DNA from: Verrucomicrobiales bacterium
GTDB lineage: Bacteria > Verrucomicrobiota > Verrucomicrobiia > Limisphaerales > J093
Reading direction: 5' to 3'
DNA length: 64,000 nucleotides
Assembly (NCBI GenBank): GCA_024233215.1
Contig: JACKPW010000006.1
Coordinates: 124,001 to 188,000 of the forward strand
Below, piece by piece: positions 62,703-64,000 of this stretch. The notes under the pieces are model-generated. The model had not been told where the DNA came from. It saw only the letters and a list, made by a program, of their open reading frames with translations, and did no database searches. A program made the position numbers and the translations under genes. Within the stretch, counting starts at the first letter, position 1. The number at the start of each line of letters is the position of its first letter.

Positions 62703-62894
62703 GTGCCGAAAAAAAAAGTCGAGCGCGTGTTCGAGCAAATCCGCAGGGTGCGCGGCCTGAGCGTGGAGGAGAAATGGCTCTTCGCGAAGACGCTGGCGGC
62801 GACCCCGGACGAGCGCTGGAAGATGCACGAGAACTTTCTCCGCTCGCACGGCTTGTTCACACGCTCCGGGCGGAGAAAATTCGGTTTCAAGTAG
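62703..62894 (+). CDS. Small basic protein overlapping a nucleotidyltransferase gene
   Basis: 63 aa (GTG 62703). Reads PKKKVERVFEQIRRVRGLSVEEKWLFAKTL, then ATPDERWKMHENFLRSHGLF and a basic tail. Conserved-looking 'SVEEKW...DERW...LRSHGL' pattern suggests a real small protein; the annotation of homologues is unknown to me. It overlaps the next gene by 121 nt in another frame. Confidence 0.5.
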   Translation: MPKKKVERVFEQIRRVRGLSVEEKWLFAKTLAATPDERWKMHENFLRSHGLFTRSGRRKFGFK

Positions 62895-63298
62895 CCGGTA
62901 TGAGCGGCGCCATCCTGCAAGGGGTGCCCGCCACGACTCTCGACACGGATCTCTGGATCGACCTTCCTTCAAGGCAGTACATCCGCGTGCTCAACCTCTG
63001 CGTTGCCTTGGGAGCCACGGTGCGCGCCAACACCGTGGTCGAACTCTCGGACGGCTCGCTCGTCAACTTCCTTTACGAAGTGCATGGCCTCCGCGCCTTC
63101 CGGACCGAGTACCGAGAGGCCCGGAAGTTGAAATGGCTGGGGCTGGAAGTCCGGGTACTGCCGCTGGAGCGGATTCATGCCAGCAAGCAGTTCGTCGGCC
63201 GGCCCAAGGACATCGCCCACTTGCCGCTGCTGGAGCAGACAATACGGATGCAGCGGAAGGTCCGGGCTCCGATGGAAAGTCAACCGGCATCGAGATAA
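62774..63298 (+). CDS. MNT-type nucleotidyltransferase-fold protein
   Basis: 174 aa. The nucleotidyltransferase core is clear: FQVAGMSGAILQGVPATTLDTDLWIDLP with the D-x-D pair, NLCVALGATVRANTVVELSDG, VHGLRAFRTEYREARKLKWLGLEVRVLPLERIHASKQFVGRPKDIAHLPLLEQTIRM. MNT-fold proteins often pair with a small partner as toxin-antitoxin modules, and the overlapping 63-aa ORF is the natural candidate. Start 62774 is the only ATG giving the conserved N-terminal helix; part of this stretch overlaps the small gene. Confidence 0.7.
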   Translation: MALREDAGGDPGRALEDARELSPLARLVHTLRAEKIRFQVAGMSGAILQGVPATTLDTDLWIDLPSRQYIRVLNLCVALGATVRANTVVELSDGSLVNFLYEVHGLRAFRTEYREARKLKWLGLEVRVLPLERIHASKQFVGRPKDIAHLPLLEQTIRMQRKVRAPMESQPASR

Positions 63299-63392
63299 GC
63301 CTGCTCGCTGCTTCGTTCGCGGACTCGTGCAGCACGCGTTGCGGTAGAGGCATGCCGCAGATCCGTTGCCCGCCGGAGGCAACCAGGGTCAA

Positions 63393-63932
63393 TCACTCCG
63401 TTTGAAGCGGTTGGGTGGTGACGACTTGTTCTGTTTCGACGCATCTGACCAGACGGTTTCCCAAGTCCTCGCGAATGCGGGCGAGGATCTCCTCGCGGCG
63501 GCCCTGAGCCCAATCGGGTGCCCGACGCTGCCAAGCCTCCTCGCTGGGCCAGCTGATGCCCAGCTTCCCTGGGCTGACATGCCCGTAATCGAACTGCAGG
63601 TGACGCGTGTCCCCACCCGCCGCTGATTCCTCATAGGCGAGGATTTCCGGGCCGCGGAAACGAACGCGAAAGCCGCGACGGCGCAAACGGAGTGCGAAAC
63701 GGGTTCTTGCCGCGACAATACACGAGATGAGAACGACATAGACGGCCGGGGCAACAATCGGAGAGTCCTCGAAGAGAACCGCCGTCATGCATCCCAAGAG
63801 CACCAGTAGGACCCAGGCTCTGGGATCCCGATACCACTTGGTCACCTGCGCTGCGGTTTTGCGGTCGAGGCCGACGCTCGGCAACTCTTCGGGGTCCGCG
63901 GGGGCGGAGGGATCGGGGTGGTCGTCGTTCAT
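63393..63932 (-). CDS. Two-TM membrane protein of unknown function
   Basis: 179 aa. Acidic cytoplasmic N-terminus, two membrane helices (WVLLVLLGCMTAVLFEDSPI, VAPAVYVVLISCIVAARTR), then a soluble part (FRVRFRGPEILAYEESAAGG, LQFDYGHVSPGKLGISWPSEEAW, EILARIREDLGNRLV). No family recognised. Convergent with the nucleotidyltransferase gene, and the last complete gene in the window. Confidence 0.6.
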   Translation of the reverse strand: MNDDHPDPSAPADPEELPSVGLDRKTAAQVTKWYRDPRAWVLLVLLGCMTAVLFEDSPIVAPAVYVVLISCIVAARTRFALRLRRRGFRVRFRGPEILAYEESAAGGDTRHLQFDYGHVSPGKLGISWPSEEAWQRRAPDWAQGRREEILARIREDLGNRLVRCVETEQVVTTQPLQTE

Positions 63933-64000
63933 CTCATCGGACCTGGCGTCATGCTGGGCGACAGTATCGGTTGTCCGCAGTCGTTCACAATCCGGAGGAG

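Noticed and set aside
1..64000. tRNA, rRNA, CRISPR arrays, transposases
   Set aside because: Looked for T-loop motifs, direct repeats with spacers and transposase sequences; none found. GTTCGAATCC-like text near 48596 is inside a coding sequence.

Overview
This is a high-GC, gene-dense bacterial chromosome segment. The gene content points to a Verrucomicrobiota, probably a Limisphaerales-type (subdivision 3) lineage. That is an inference from the mix seen: two secreted sulfatases, a GloVer-repeat protein with a PEP-CTERM tail, a planctomycete-type single-haem cytochrome, a Tat-exported Gfo/Idh/MocA oxidoreductase, a verrucomicrobial DUF2723 fragment, and two palindromic intergenic repeats. 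I see no prophage, transposase, CRISPR array, rRNA or tRNA.

Layout. 0-2 kb: glutaredoxin-like protein and an apparently exported CinA relative. 2-6.7 kb: minus-strand exopolysaccharide export operon (outer-membrane barrel, Wzz/BY-kinase, short Wza-like lipoprotein, tail-anchored FHA protein) behind a good sigma-70 promoter. 6.9-12.2 kb: sulfatase-SGNH esterase fusion diverging from an octahaem cytochrome with HEAT and TPR repeats, then a small cytochrome. 12.3-15.2 kb: Ca/Na antiporter and RpoD. 15.8-18 kb: two secreted proteins, one with an M15-like peptidase domain. 18.3-20.6 kb: BlaI repressor with operators upstream of a wrecked BlaR1/M56 gene joined to a DUF2723 fragment. 20.9-24.1 kb: hpnJ, hpnH and a tiny lipoprotein (hopanoid lipids). 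24.2-26.2 kb: frameshifted TRAP-T-like lipoprotein and an AOS-family PLP enzyme. 26.3-30.5 kb: GntR regulator, ABC ATPase and a giant permease fused to an RCC1-like domain. 30.5-37.3 kb: rhodanese, ProS, PEP-CTERM GloVer protein, DUF1294, Dxr, CdsA. 37.3-40.4 kb: oxidoreductase and GH144-like glucanase. 40.6-45.2 kb: MtnP, MarR, DNA-binding candidate, TrmB, FIST. 45.4-49.2 kb: Hsp20, Lon, LolA-like protein. 49.4-55.5 kb: giant HYR/M23 secreted protein, BioF, BioA. 55.9-59.4 kb: secreted unknown and second sulfatase. 59.5-62.6 kb: two SCO proteins and an Nramp-like transporter. 62.7-63.9 kb: nested small ORF/nucleotidyltransferase pair and a membrane protein.

The strongest candidates for undescribed biology are the GntR-ABC system whose permease carries an RCC1-like domain, the EPS operon ending in an FHA protein, the CinA relative that appears exported and lacks the amidase serine, the C8-tract frameshift in a lipoprotein coupled to a PLP enzyme, and the intact BlaI operators in front of a ruined BlaR1 gene. 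Start sites were chosen from homology, signal peptides, overlaps and Shine-Dalgarno sequences. All functional names come from motif recognition by eye, not from database searches.
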